This document shows positions 37,429-46,843 of a DNA stretch of 64,000 nucleotides, in pieces; the stretch's first letter is position 1; each line of letters starts with the position of its first letter. Both the position numbers and the translations under genes were made by a program. This DNA comes from an uncultured Clostridium sp. (GTDB lineage: Bacteria > Bacillota > Clostridia > TANB77 > CAG-508), in the NCBI GenBank assembly GCA_947653235.1, contig CANTGH010000001.1:124001-188000 (forward strand), written 5' to 3'. The notes below the pieces were generated by a model that worked only from the letters and a program-made list of their open reading frames with translations, ran no database searches and was not told the DNA's origin.

Positions 37429-40400
37429 TTAAATCTCCACAATATTCACCACATCCAACGCTTCTTCTTTTATCTCATTTTCAATCGCATCATATAAAGC
37501 ATTTACCGTGTCCAACGACGTAAAACAAGGAATTTTACATTCCACAGCCGTTCTACGAATCTTGAAACCATCACGACTAGACTCTTTTCCTTTGGTCGGT
37601 GTATTAATCACAAAATTTAGTTTGCCAGACTGGATTAAATCAATAATACTATCTTTTCCTTCCCAAATTTTTTCCACTACATTCGCTTTAATCCCATTAG
37701 TAGCCAAGAAATTCGCTGTTCCCAAAGTCGCATAAATTTCAAATCCTTTGTTGTAGAACTTCTGTGCAATCGGAAGCATTTCTTCTTTATCCTTATTACG
37801 CACCGTAATCAAAATACTTCCTTGTGTCGAAACATTCGCTCCACTTGCAATAAATGCCTTCAAAATCGCTTGATGAAATTCCTTTGAAACTCCTAAAACC
37901 TCACCTGTTGACTTCATTTCTGGTCCTAAACTCGTATCCGCATTTTTAATCTTCTCAAACGAAAAGACTGGCATCTTCACACAAACATAATCACTTCTCT
38001 TATATACACCTGTTCCATAGTCCATTTGCTTCAATTTCTCACCAAACATCACACGTGTCGCAAGCTCAATCATCGGCAAATTCGTCACTTTGCTAATATA
38101 AGGCACCGTTCGACTAGAACGTGGATTTACTTCAATAATATACACTTCATCATTCGAAATAATAAACTGAATATTAATCATTCCAATCACATTTAACTCT
38201 TTCGCAATCTTCTGCGTATATTCGATGATTTTCTCTTGATGTCTTTCTGCTACCGTTTGCGTAGGGTACACCGAAATACTATCTCCCGAATGTACCCCTG
38301 CTCTTTCCAAATGCTCCATAATTCCTGGAATTAACACATCTTCGCCATCACAAATCGCATCCACTTCGAGTTCCTTGCCAAGCATATATTTATCCACCAA
38401 AATCGGATGTTCTTGTGCAATCGTATTAATTTCATTCACATATGTCTCAATTTCCTGATCATCATAAGCAATCGCCATACCTTGACCACCCAAAACATAT
38501 GAAGGACGCACCAAAACTGGATATCCAAGCTGATTTGCCACTTGTTTTGCTTCTTCCACCGTAAAAATCGTACTTCCCTTTGGACGCAAAATGCCACAAT
38601 TATTTAGTGCATCATCAAACTCCTTACGATCTTCTGCTCGATCCATATCTCTCTCACTTGTACCAATGATTTTCACACCCATATCAGACAAAGCTTTCGT
38701 TAGTTTAATCGCAGTTTGTCCACCAAATTGCACAATTGCACCTTCTGGTTTTTCTTTGTCCACAATATTTTTGACATCTTCCGCAGTCAATGGCTCAAAA
38801 TATAACTTATCTGCAATATCAAAATCCGTACTTACCGTTTCTGGGTTATTATTCACAATAATTGTCTCAAACCCAAGTTTTTTCAAAGCCCAAACACCAT
38901 GCACGCTACAATAATCAAACTCAATTCCTTGTCCAATACGAATAGGTCCCGAACCGAAGCACTAGAATTTTCTTTTGATTCGTAGATTTTACTTCATTTT
39001 CCTCATCATAACTTGAATAATAGTAAGGCGTTCTTGCTTCAAATTCAGCAGCACAAGTGTCAACCATTTTAAAATTCGCCACAATGGCATTTTCCTCACG
39101 CATTTTCAAAATCTCAGCTTCTGTTTTTCCACTTAGGTTGCTAATTACTTTATCTGTAAATCCAAGTTTTTTTGCTCTTAATAACAATCTTGGGTTCATT
39201 TCATTAATCATCAATTCATTTTCCATACGCACAATTTTGTAAATAGTACCAATAAAAAATCGGTCAATCGTAGTAATCTCATGGATTTGTTCCACCGAAA
39301 TTTCACGACGAATGGCTTCTGCAATCACAAAAATTCGATCATTATCCACATCTTTCAACTTTTCCAAAATCTCTTCTTTTTCCAAATTTTGCAAACCAGG
39401 CATCATAAAACTATCCATATTCTCTTCCAAAGAACGAATGGCTTTCATCAAACCTGCTTCCAAATTTGGTGCAATCGCCATAACCTCACCCGTCGCTTTC
39501 ATTTGTGTTCCGAAGCGTTCGATTCGCCGTCAAGAACTTTTTAAACGGCCATTTGGGAACCTTCACAACCACATAATCCAAAACTGGCTCAAAGCAAGCA
39601 TACGTCTTGCCTGTAACCTCATTTTTAATTTCATCCAACGTATAGCCCAAAGCAATTTTCGTTGCCACCTTAGCAATTGGATAACCTGTTGCCTTTGATG
39701 CCAAAGCAGACGAACGACTTACTCTCGGATTGACTTCAATCACTGCATATTCAAAACTATTCGGATTTAGTGCAAATTGCACATTACAACCACCCTCAAT
39801 TTTCAAAGCCGAAATAATCTTAATCGCAGACGTTCGAAGCATCTGATATTCCCTATCAGAAAGCGTTTGTGAAGGTGCCACCACAATACTATCTCCTGTA
39901 TGAACACCAACTGGATCAATATTCTCCATATTACAAATCGTAATACAATTCCCTTTGCTATCTCGCATCACTTCATATTCAATCTCTTTCCAGCCCGTAA
40001 TACATTTTTCCACCAAAATTTGATGCACCCTTGACATACGAAGTCCAGAACTCGCAATTTCCTCCAACTCCTCAAAAGTCGTCGCAATTCCGCCACCAGT
40101 ACCGCCCAACGTATACGCTGGTCGAATAATCACAGGAAGACCAATTTCATGCGAAAAATCCACAGCATCCTCCACACTTTCCACAACTTTACTAGCAATA
40201 CAAGGCTCATCAATCGCCTCCATCATATCTTTAAAAGCTTGCCTATCCTCTGCATTTTTAATCCCCTCTGTACCAGTTCCCAAAAGCCTCACATTATGTT
40301 CTGCCAAAAATCCACTTTCAGCAAGCTCCATCGCCAAATTAAGCCCCGTCTGACCTCCCAAATTAGGTAAAATACTATCCGGTGCCTCCTTCTCAATAAC

Positions 40401-40628
40401 CTTTTTCACAGTCGCAACCGTCAACGGCTCAATATAAACCTTATCCGCCATATCCTTATCCGTCATAATCGTAGCCGGATTCGAATTAATCAAAACCACC
40501 TCAATTCCCTCTTTTTTCAACTCTCGACAAGCCTGTGTCCCAGCATAATCAAACTCTGCCGCCTGTCCAATAACAATCGGTCCCGAACCAATCACCAACA
40601 CTTTCTTAATATCACAATTCTTTGGCAT
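37429..40628 (-). CDS. carB: Carbamoyl-phosphate synthase large subunit, read through two CGG +1 shifts
   Basis: 1065 residues, full length, with shifts at CGG 39512-39510 (Gly 373, '[17 protein letters not shown]') and 38956-38954 (Gly 558, '[18 protein letters not shown]'). First ATP-grasp half: '[20 protein letters not shown]', '[16 protein letters not shown]'. Second half: '[16 protein letters not shown]', then the C-terminal regulatory domain ('[17 protein letters not shown]'). Makes carbamoyl phosphate for pyrimidines and arginine with CarA. Without the shifts it would be three fragments. Confidence 0.95.
38954..38956 (-). other. CGG +1 shift site 2 in carB
   Basis: CTT CGG T. Skipping the C reads GGT, the first Gly of the second '[10 protein letters not shown]' loop. 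Confidence 0.85.
39510..39512 (-). other. CGG +1 shift site 1 in carB
   Basis: CTT CGG A. Skipping the C reads GGA in '[15 protein letters not shown]'. Confidence 0.85.
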
Positions 40629-40709
40629 AATTCTATTTCCTTTCTATTTGGATTTTTATTAAAATTTATATTTTTTATGTTCACCCATTTATTTTGTATA
40701 TTCGTTAAA

Positions 40710-40739
40710 GAGTGAGCAAGAGTAAAACCCCGCCCCTAC
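40710..40739 (-). repeat. REP-like GTAG hairpin element 3 (carA-carB gap)
   Basis: On the minus strand it begins GTAGGGGCGGGG and ends TTGCTCACTC. The 5' half is intact and the 3' half degenerate relative to the copies at 43975 and 51011. Confidence 0.5.
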
Positions 40740-40975
40740 ATTACATCATTTAATGTGCGGTCGCCAGACCACGCACAAAAAACCACAACCCCACTGCAAA
40801 CCACACCCTTTCACCACAAACCCACTCGCGTGATCAACGCGCGTCCATTCACCAGAATTTACCACTCCATCTGGCAAACCAATGTCCCTCTGACCGAAGA
40901 GCGGGTGTCAAGAGGGCAGCGCCCTTTGCGGGGATTTTTAAGGGGCAGGTGCCCCTTAAAGCCCCCTGACAAACT
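40740..40975 (-). repeat. GC-rich block between carA and carB
   Basis: Makes up most of the 327-base carA-carB gap. Far richer in G+C than the surroundings, with hairpins (GTGCGGTC...GACCACGCAC; AAGGGGCAGGTGCCCCTT; AGGGCAGCGCCCT). Its carA-proximal end supplies the last codons and stop of carA (GTC AGG GGG CTT TAA). It looks like an inserted repeat; no gene inside is convincing. Confidence 0.5.
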
Positions 40976-42020
40976 CATCAAAAATATACCCCATATCCTC
41001 CGGTCCAGGACAAGCCTCTGGATGAAACTGCACCGTAAAAACATTCTTATCCCTATAACGAATCCCCTCAACAGTCCCATCATTCAAATTCACATGCGAA
41101 ACCTCAGCAACCTCAGACCTCACACTATCCTCCACAACATAATACCCATGATTTTGCGACGTAATATACACCCTTCCACTACTCAAATCCTTCACTGGAT
41201 GATTTGGACCTCGATGACCATACTTCAATTTAGCCGTCTTAAACCCATGAGCCAAAGCCATCAACTGATGTCCCAAACAAATTCCCAAAATAGGAATATT
41301 CGTCTTACATAACTCCCTTATCACATTAATCTCCGCCTGTGCATTCTCTGGGTCACCCGGACCATTCGAAAGCAAAATTCCATCTGGTTTCAAAGTCAAA
41401 ATTCGATCAATCGAAGTCGTCGACGGACACACTGTCACCCCAACATTTCTCTTCAAAAAAGAATTCACAATATTATGTTTAAACCCATAATCCAGCAAAA
41501 CAATCTGTTTTTCATAATTCTTCCCATACAAAACTGGCTGTTTTATGGATACCTGCTTCACCACTTGTCCCACTTCATATTCTTTGATTTTCTGCATAAT
41601 TTCAGCCATATTCTCAAGAGAAGAAGTAACATACCCCTTCATCGTTCCTGCTTCCCTCAATATTCTTGTCAACTTTCTTGTATTAATATTCGTAAGACCT
41701 GGAACCTTGTAATCACGCAAAAACTTATTTAAAGCTTCCTTCTTTCGAAAATTACTCTCAAACTCAGCAAGTTCATGAATAAATACTGCCTTTGCCCAAA
41801 TATTTTCCGATTCAAAATCCTCTGGAATCACACCATAATTTCCAATCAACGGATAAGTCATCACGATGCCCTGTCCTGCGTAAGAAGGATCGGTAAACGT
41901 TTCCAAATACCCCGCCATTGCAGTATTAAAAACAACTTCACAAGCTGTATCTACATTAGTTGCGCCAATTCTTTCACCTTCAAAAATTTCTCCGTTTTCT
42001 AGCACTAAATATCCTACCAT
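40956..42020 (-). CDS. carA: Carbamoyl-phosphate synthase small subunit
   Basis: 354 residues. N-terminal CPSase domain ('EVVFNTAMAGYLETFTDPSYAGQGIVMTYP') and class I glutaminase with nucleophile Cys in 'IPILGICLGHQLMALAHG' and the His-Glu pair in 'VFTVQFHPEACPGPED'. It hydrolyses glutamine and passes ammonia to CarB. Start ATG 42020 with AAAGGATG. The extreme C-terminus (EFVRGL) is encoded by a GC-rich repeat-like block. Confidence 0.96.
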   Translation of the reverse strand: MVGYLVLENGEIFEGERIGATNVDTACEVVFNTAMAGYLETFTDPSYAGQGIVMTYPLIGNYGVIPEDFESENIWAKAVFIHELAEFESNFRKKEALNKFLRDYKVPGLTNINTRKLTRILREAGTMKGYVTSSLENMAEIMQKIKEYEVGQVVKQVSIKQPVLYGKNYEKQIVLLDYGFKHNIVNSFLKRNVGVTVCPSTTSIDRILTLKPDGILLSNGPGDPENAQAEINVIRELCKTNIPILGICLGHQLMALAHGFKTAKLKYGHRGPNHPVKDLSSGRVYITSQNHGYYVVEDSVRSEVAEVSHVNLNDGTVEGIRYRDKNVFTVQFHPEACPGPEDMGYIFDEFVRGL

Positions 42021-42049
42021 AATCTTTCATCCTTTCTTAAAATTTAAAA

Positions 42050-42083
42050 AATAAACACTAAATCAACCAATCTAGTGTTTATT
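42050..42083 (-). terminator. Terminator or attenuator ahead of carA
   Basis: AATAAACACTA and TAGTGTTTATT form a perfect 11-bp stem, with T-run on the minus strand. It lies between the 37-residue frame and carA, so it could attenuate car transcription. Confidence 0.7.
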
Positions 42084-42185
42084 CTGAAAATTCCTATCCA
42101 ATGAAAAAGGAAGCACTTTACCAATAATAGATTTTTTTCTATTACCGAAACTTTCTATTACATTAATCACTTCTCCTTTTTTCAT
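42072..42185 (-). CDS. 37-residue leader-like small protein upstream of carA
   Basis: ATG 42185 with AGAGG ten bases upstream. The frame reads 'MKKGEVINVIESFGNRKK' then 'SIIGKVLPFSLDRNFQNKH' and its stop lies inside the terminator stem. It sits between a promoter (42249-42221) and carA. It may be a small protein or a leader peptide that couples translation to the hairpin. No known homolog recalled. Confidence 0.45.
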   Translation of the reverse strand: MKKGEVINVIESFGNRKKSIIGKVLPFSLDRNFQNKH

Positions 42186-42220
42186 TGATTTCTTACCTCT
42201 TATATTTGTTTATCTTATAT

Positions 42221-42249
42221 ATTTTAATATATATTTACATGAATTGCAA
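42221..42249 (-). promoter_or_regulatory. Promoter of the carA leader
   Basis: TTGCAA (42249-42244), 17-base spacer, TAAAAT (42226-42221). Confidence 0.65.
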
Positions 42250-42325
42250 GCATTTTTCGATATTTTTTATAAAAATTAAGCACCTAGAAATCATTTTGTT
42301 TTCTAGGCACTTATTTGAGTTTTAC

Positions 42326-42733
42326 TTATTTAAGGAAAAGCAAAAATTCTAACACCTCTATGTGTCTTGGTGCATTTTTGTATTCTTTCATTTTGTTTTC
42401 ATTCTCCTGACATTGCATCTGTAAATACTGATATCTCTTTAAAAACTGATCTAGTTCTTCTTCTGTTACCTCTTTTGTCTCCAAATATCCCTTTTTAAGA
42501 TTATCCATTTGTTCTTGAATTATCTCACCTTGTTCTTCAACTTTAGGTATCTGAGCTATACAGGATTTCTTAACTCTCCACCCCACAAAACAAGCCATTT
42601 CCAAAAGAGTAACTATTAATAAAATTATAACTCCCCAAGCTACACAATGCCTTGCCTTGAAGCATGAAAAAATGATAAAAGCCAAAACTACAACAAAAAT
42701 CAAACTTAACATTCCTCTTACCTCCTTTTTCAT
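42326..42733 (-). CDS. Membrane protein with cytoplasmic coiled coil, unknown function
   Basis: 135 residues, not recognised. Two N-terminal membrane segments ('LSLIFVVVLAFIIFSCF' and 'AWGVIILLIVTLLEMACFVGW'), then a charged helical region rich in Glu/Gln/Lys (residues ~65-120) likely to be a coiled coil. AGGAGG-like site before the ATG and a consensus promoter 90 bases upstream; monocistronic. Confidence 0.65.
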   Translation of the reverse strand: MKKEVRGMLSLIFVVVLAFIIFSCFKARHCVAWGVIILLIVTLLEMACFVGWRVKKSCIAQIPKVEEQGEIIQEQMDNLKKGYLETKEVTEEELDQFLKRYQYLQMQCQENENKMKEYKNAPRHIEVLEFLLFLK

Positions 42734-42749
42734 CTATCTATTAAAAACT

Positions 42750-42786
42750 AATTGGTAAGAGGAAGCGTTCCTCTCACTAATTAGTG
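42750..42786. repeat. Imperfect palindrome upstream of the coiled-coil membrane gene
   Basis: CTAATTGGTAAGAGGA and TCCTCTCACTAATTAG pair with two mismatches. Placed between the promoter and the start codon, so possibly an operator or leader hairpin. Confidence 0.4.
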
Positions 42787-42824
42787 AATTTTTGGAACTT
42801 CTTCCGATTTGTTGATTAGTTTGT

Positions 42825-42853
42825 ATTTTAGCATATTTATATAAATATGTCAA
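42825..42853 (-). promoter_or_regulatory. Promoter of the gene at 42326-42733
   Basis: TTGACA (42853-42848), 17-base spacer, TAAAAT (42830-42825). Confidence 0.75.
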
Positions 42854-42863
42854 GACTCGTGAA

Positions 42864-42918
42864 TGAAAAATGGCACATTTCAAGGAATTTTCTTAAAAAT
42901 TTCCATAAATATGCCCTA
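42864..42918 (-). ncRNA. Putative ~55-nt RNA downstream of tsf (cassette S2)
   Basis: A perfect promoter, TTGACA (42953-42948)-N17-TATAAT (42930-42925), is followed by GATAGGGCA and a long hairpin (GGCATATTT...AAATGTGCC with an inner TTCC/GGAA stem) and ATTTTT. The next gene has its own promoter below the hairpin, so this would be a separate tiny transcript. About 85 bp including the promoter are shared with the cassette at 62803-62920. Confidence 0.5.
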
Positions 42919-43010
42919 TCTTTCATTATATCACATTTTTCGATTTATGTCAAGTTTACAAAATATCAAAAATATGCTTTCACTTGATTTTACTAGGTTT
43001 CTAGTCTTTT

Positions 43011-43886
43011 TTATTGTAATTGCTTTCTTACTTCTTCTGCAAAATTCTCCTCTGCTTTTTCAATGCCTTCGCCTTTTTCGAAACGCACAAAACGGTTCAA
43101 TTTTGCTCCTTTACTCTTTATCAATTCTCCTACTTTTACATTGGAATCTTTGACAAAAACTTGGTCTACTAAGCAAATTTCTCCGTAAAATTTTCCAATC
43201 CTTCCTTGCACCATTTTTTCAGCAATTTCAGCTGGTTTTCCTTCGTTCATCGCTTGTTCTTTCAAAATCTCCATTTCTTTTTTGGTTCTTTCTTCTGGAA
43301 CTTCTTCTCTGCTTAGATATTCTGGATTAGCAGCTGTAATTTGCATACATACATCTTTTGCCAAATCACTTTCACCTTTTTCAAAATCTACCAATACAGC
43401 AATTCTTCCATCTCCATGAACATACCCTTCAATTAGGCCATTTCCTTCGTATCTGGTAAATCTTCTAATAGACATATGCTCACCAATAGTTGCAATTTTG
43501 TCAGTTAAAACTTCGCTAACTGTTTTATCAGAACCAATGTATTTGGTATTAAGCAATGCTTCAACATCGGCTGGATTATTTTGTGCTACAAGTTTTGCCG
43601 TTGTGTTGACAAATTCTCTGAATTCTTCATTTTTGGAAACGAAATCGGTTTCGCTATTTACTTCAATGATACTTCCTACCTTTTTGTCATCAGCAATATA
43701 AACCGTAACTAAGCCTTCTGCTGCAATTCTGTCTGATTTTTTAGCAGCTTTAGCTATTCCTTTTTTACGCAATAATTCAGCTGCTTTTTCCATATCTCCA
43801 TCGGTTTCTGTTAGGACTTTTTTGCAATCCATCATACCAGCACCTGTTTTTTCTCTTAATTCTTTTACTAAATTTGCACTTATCAT
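43011..43886 (-). CDS. tsf: Translation elongation factor Ts
   Basis: 291 residues. 'LVKELREKTGAGMMDCKKVLTETDGDMEKAAELLRKKG' UBA-like start and 'SIIEVNSETDFVSKNEEF' core motif are diagnostic. EF-Ts recycles EF-Tu-GDP. It follows rpsB, as usual, with a REP-like hairpin in the gap. Start ATG 43886 with AAGGAGG. Confidence 0.97.
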   Translation of the reverse strand: MISANLVKELREKTGAGMMDCKKVLTETDGDMEKAAELLRKKGIAKAAKKSDRIAAEGLVTVYIADDKKVGSIIEVNSETDFVSKNEEFREFVNTTAKLVAQNNPADVEALLNTKYIGSDKTVSEVLTDKIATIGEHMSIRRFTRYEGNGLIEGYVHGDGRIAVLVDFEKGESDLAKDVCMQITAANPEYLSREEVPEERTKKEMEILKEQAMNEGKPAEIAEKMVQGRIGKFYGEICLVDQVFVKDSNVKVGELIKSKGAKLNRFVRFEKGEGIEKAEENFAEEVRKQLQ

Positions 43887-43974
43887 TTTGATTCCTCCTT
43901 GATTTTATTTTTTCCAATTTTTCGATTTTATCAATTTATAAATCGGTTTTTGTTCAAATTGTTTTTGTTTTTAA

Positions 43975-44001
43975 TGGGCAGGGATAGAACCCTGCCCCTA
44001 G
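43975..44001 (-). repeat. REP-like hairpin element 4 (rpsB-tsf gap)
   Basis: On the minus strand: CTAG, then GGGCAGGG, a 6-base loop, and CCCTGCCC, a perfect stem. Best-preserved copy of the family. Confidence 0.65.
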
Positions 44002-44039
44002 TTTTTTGAAATTTTGTGTGATTTGATGTTATATTATGT

Positions 44040-44810
44040 TTATTCTTGGTCAGCATTTTGTACCATTTGTTCCATGTCTGTGATTTCTTCTTGTGGTTGT
44101 TCTTCATTTAATGGTAGAATGGCATCTTCTCCTTGTCTGCCTTCTATGACTGCATTAGCCATAACATCGGCAATTAATTTGACAGCTCTTATGGCATCAT
44201 CATTTCCAGGAATTGGATAATCTACATCTTCAGGACTACAGTTGGTGTCTACCAATCCAACTACTTTTATCCCTAATTTTCTAGCTTCTTTAATAGCATT
44301 ATATTCTTTTTTTGGATCTACAACAAACATAACCCCTGGCATTTCATTCATTTCTTTGATACCACCAAGATTATTTTCTAGTTTTTCCATTTCATGTTTT
44401 AAACCAATCACTTCTTTTTTTGGTAATACATCAAATGTACCATCTTGACTCATCGCCTCTAATTCTTTTAGACGATTAATTCTTCCTTGAATGGTTTTGA
44501 AATTGGTCAACATTCCACCCAACCATCTTTGATCAACATAGTACATATTGCAACGAATAGCTGCTTCTTTGACACATTCTTGTGCTTGTTTTTTGGTTCC
44601 TACAAATAGAACATTTTTTCCTTCCTCTGCTTGTTCTTTGACGAAAGCATAGGCTTCATCTAATTTTTTGGATGTTTTTTGTAAATCGATGATGTGAATT
44701 CCATTTCTGGCTTGGAAAATATATTCCGCCATTTTAGGATTCCATCTTCTCGTTTGATGTCCAAAATGAACACCAGCTTCTAGTAATTGTTTCATTGCAA
44801 CAACTGCCAT
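44040..44810 (-). CDS. rpsB: 30S ribosomal protein S2
   Basis: 256 residues from ATG 44810 (AAGGGAGGAA upstream; the frame is open 12 codons further 5'). '[22 protein letters not shown]', '[17 protein letters not shown]', '[19 protein letters not shown]' and '[25 protein letters not shown]' are classic S2. The C-terminus is acidic. A leader of about 110 bases with hairpin potential (CACAC...GTGTG) precedes it and may be an autoregulatory S2 site. Confidence 0.98.
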   Translation of the reverse strand: MAVVAMKQLLEAGVHFGHQTRRWNPKMAEYIFQARNGIHIIDLQKTSKKLDEAYAFVKEQAEEGKNVLFVGTKKQAQECVKEAAIRCNMYYVDQRWLGGMLTNFKTIQGRINRLKELEAMSQDGTFDVLPKKEVIGLKHEMEKLENNLGGIKEMNEMPGVMFVVDPKKEYNAIKEARKLGIKVVGLVDTNCSPEDVDYPIPGNDDAIRAVKLIADVMANAVIEGRQGEDAILPLNEEQPQEEITDMEQMVQNADQE

Positions 44811-44928
44811 TTTAAATTCCTCCCTTTTTTGTTTTCTTTCCTCCATAGTATTTTAGAACACTTGTAAACACTATTTTTTAGCACACGTTTGAACAAGCTC
44901 ATACTATGTGTGTTTTTTTAACTTTATT

Positions 44929-44957
44929 ATTATATCAGAGTTTTTTGAAAAAAGCAA
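44929..44957 (-). promoter_or_regulatory. Promoter of rpsB-tsf
   Basis: TTGCTT (44957-44952), 17-base spacer, TATAAT (44934-44929). Confidence 0.7.
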
Positions 44958-44990
44958 GTAGTTTTTGAAAAATTTTATTCTCTAAGCAAA

Positions 44991-45023
44991 AAAAGACCGC
45001 ATTTAATAAAACTTCGGTCTTTT
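44991..45023 (-). terminator. Terminator after pilin-like gene 2
   Basis: AAAAGACCG and CGGTCTTTT stem with T7 on the minus strand. Confidence 0.8.
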
Positions 45024-45027
45024 CTTT

Positions 45028-45056
45028 ATTTTACCATATTTTTATTCTTTTGTCAA
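45028..45056 (-). promoter_or_regulatory. Consensus promoter between pilin-like gene 2 and its terminator (cassette S4)
   Basis: TTGACA (45056-45051), 17-base spacer, TAAAAT (45033-45028). The terminator stem begins at about +1, so a product would be only ~35 nt. Confidence 0.5.
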
Positions 45057-45071
45057 GCATTTCGACATCTT

Positions 45072-46812
45072 CTATTCCCAATATAAAATGGGATCTCCTT
45101 CATTGCCTTCTGTGACTTTCCAAACATCTACTAATTTTCCATTCCATTCAACTTGTGAAAGATTTGTTTTTAAAGTTTCTAACATGAAATTTCCGTCAAT
45201 TTCATCTGTAAAAGAAGTACAATTAGAGACTGTACCTTTTCCGCCTCCAATTACCGCTAAACTACCATTATAATAACAAGTATCTGTCCTGGTATACGAA
45301 TAATAGGAGCCATAAACAAGTCCCATGATACTTCCAATATATCTGGTTCCACTAATTTCAGGAGTTGTATTCACACAGTAATATACATCTGTTCCGCAGT
45401 TTGCTATTCCTGCAATTCCACCGATGCTCTCTTTTACTCCAAGTATTTTTCCTTTATTATAAGAATTGTAAATAAATGTTGTATGAGTTTCTTTTTCTTT
45501 GAAAAGCGACTGTCCTATAATTCCCCCTATACCTTTTTCACCTGATATTTCCCCTGTATTATACACTTGTCTTATTGTATTTTTGGCATTTAATATTCCG
45601 TACTATACCTCCAATAGCAGCAGAGTCTTGTATTGGTGCTTCTATCTTTCCTTTATTATAACAATATGATATTGCCTCACCAATTTCTGGCTCTACATAG
45701 CCTACAATTCCAGCTGTAGCCCAAGAATTTGATTTAATATTTGCATTATTTCCACAATTTTTTATAGTTCCTTTTGATCTTCCACAGATTCCGCCCAGTT
45801 CTCCTCCTCCATCGACAGTTCCATTTAATGTGATTACATTTTCTATTTTTCCATTTGTATACAAATACCCTACTGCTATAGCTGTTGCACCATAGGTTGA
45901 TTGTACTTCTGGTTGATTAAACTTTAAATTTTTTAAAGTTCCAGTTTCCAAACATCCAAAAAAGCCTACCCCCATCAAATCTTCTCCATCTTCTTTGTAA
46001 ATTTTCAAATGATTTATGGTATGATTTTCGCCATCAAATATTCCTTTAAAAGCAATATAGTCTTCTTCACTCGTATAATATCCAATCGGTTCCCAATTGA
46101 TATTTTCTAAATTCATATCTTTTTTTAAAACAACAACCTTTTGTTCAAACGACTCTCCAGCATTTACTCTTTTTGCAAATTCAATTAATTCCTCTTCTGT
46201 CCAAATTTCCAATGGTTCTATTAATTCTGAAATTTCTACATTTTTTATTTGATAACCATCGTTATGATCTCTTACTATTATGGTATAAATTCCATTTTTC
46301 GTAATTGAAGTTGTATACATTCCATTTTCTTCTGTCAACTGGTTTCCATCTAGCATTACACTTTGGATTGTACCTGTTAATTCAATCGTTATTTCTAATA
46401 AACATTGCATTTTATCTTCTGTAACTTGTTGATTAACCGTTATTTGGATTGTTTCATTCAATTTTCCTATCCCAAGTGAAGCTGTTATTTCTAATTTCTC
46501 TTTATCAATCATAAATTGATAACCATCAACTATGATTATATCATCAATAACCGTAAAGCCTTCTTTTTTTAAGGTTTCGTCAATATTAATTTTTTCACCA
46601 GACATTTTATCGATTCGTAACGCTTGTAAAGCTAAATCTAATTTTTCTCTTGCTGCTTCTTCTGTGTGTTTAGAAACCGAATTTGTCGCTCGACTTAAAA
46701 TACCATTTTCTCCTGCTATTAAATTTAATGTAACACCCACTAAAATTAATAATACGATAATGGTTACTATTAAGGCAATCAGTGTTATCCCACTTATCCT
46801 TTTTTCTTTCAT
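45072..46812 (-). CDS. Pseudopilin-like surface protein 2 with GLUG-like repeats, read through a CGG +1 shift
   Basis: 579 residues with a shift at CGG 45600-45598 (Gly 405). Prepilin-type N-terminus ('GITLIALIVTIIVLLILVGV', then 'LIAGENGILSRATNS'), a domain ending near residue 200, then repeated GLUG-like units such as 'GVGFFGCLETGTLKNL', 'GGICGRSKGTIKNCGNNA', 'TAGIVGYVEPEIGEAISYC' and, across the shift, 'IGGIV-GILNAKNTIRQVYNTGEISGEKGIGGIIG'. The repeat unit continues through the shift, strong evidence for one protein. Likely an adhesin-like surface protein. Confidence 0.85.
45598..45600 (-). other. CGG +1 shift site in pilin-like gene 2
   Basis: GTA CGG A. Skipping the C reads GGA in the middle of a GLUG-like repeat. 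Confidence 0.8.
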
Positions 46813-46843
46813 CCCTCGTTTCTCCTTCCATAATTTTCATCTT

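Noticed and set aside
40859-41083. A minus-strand frame across the GC-rich block as a gene
   Set aside because: It overlaps carA out of frame and consists of repeat-like GC-rich sequence with no start signal.
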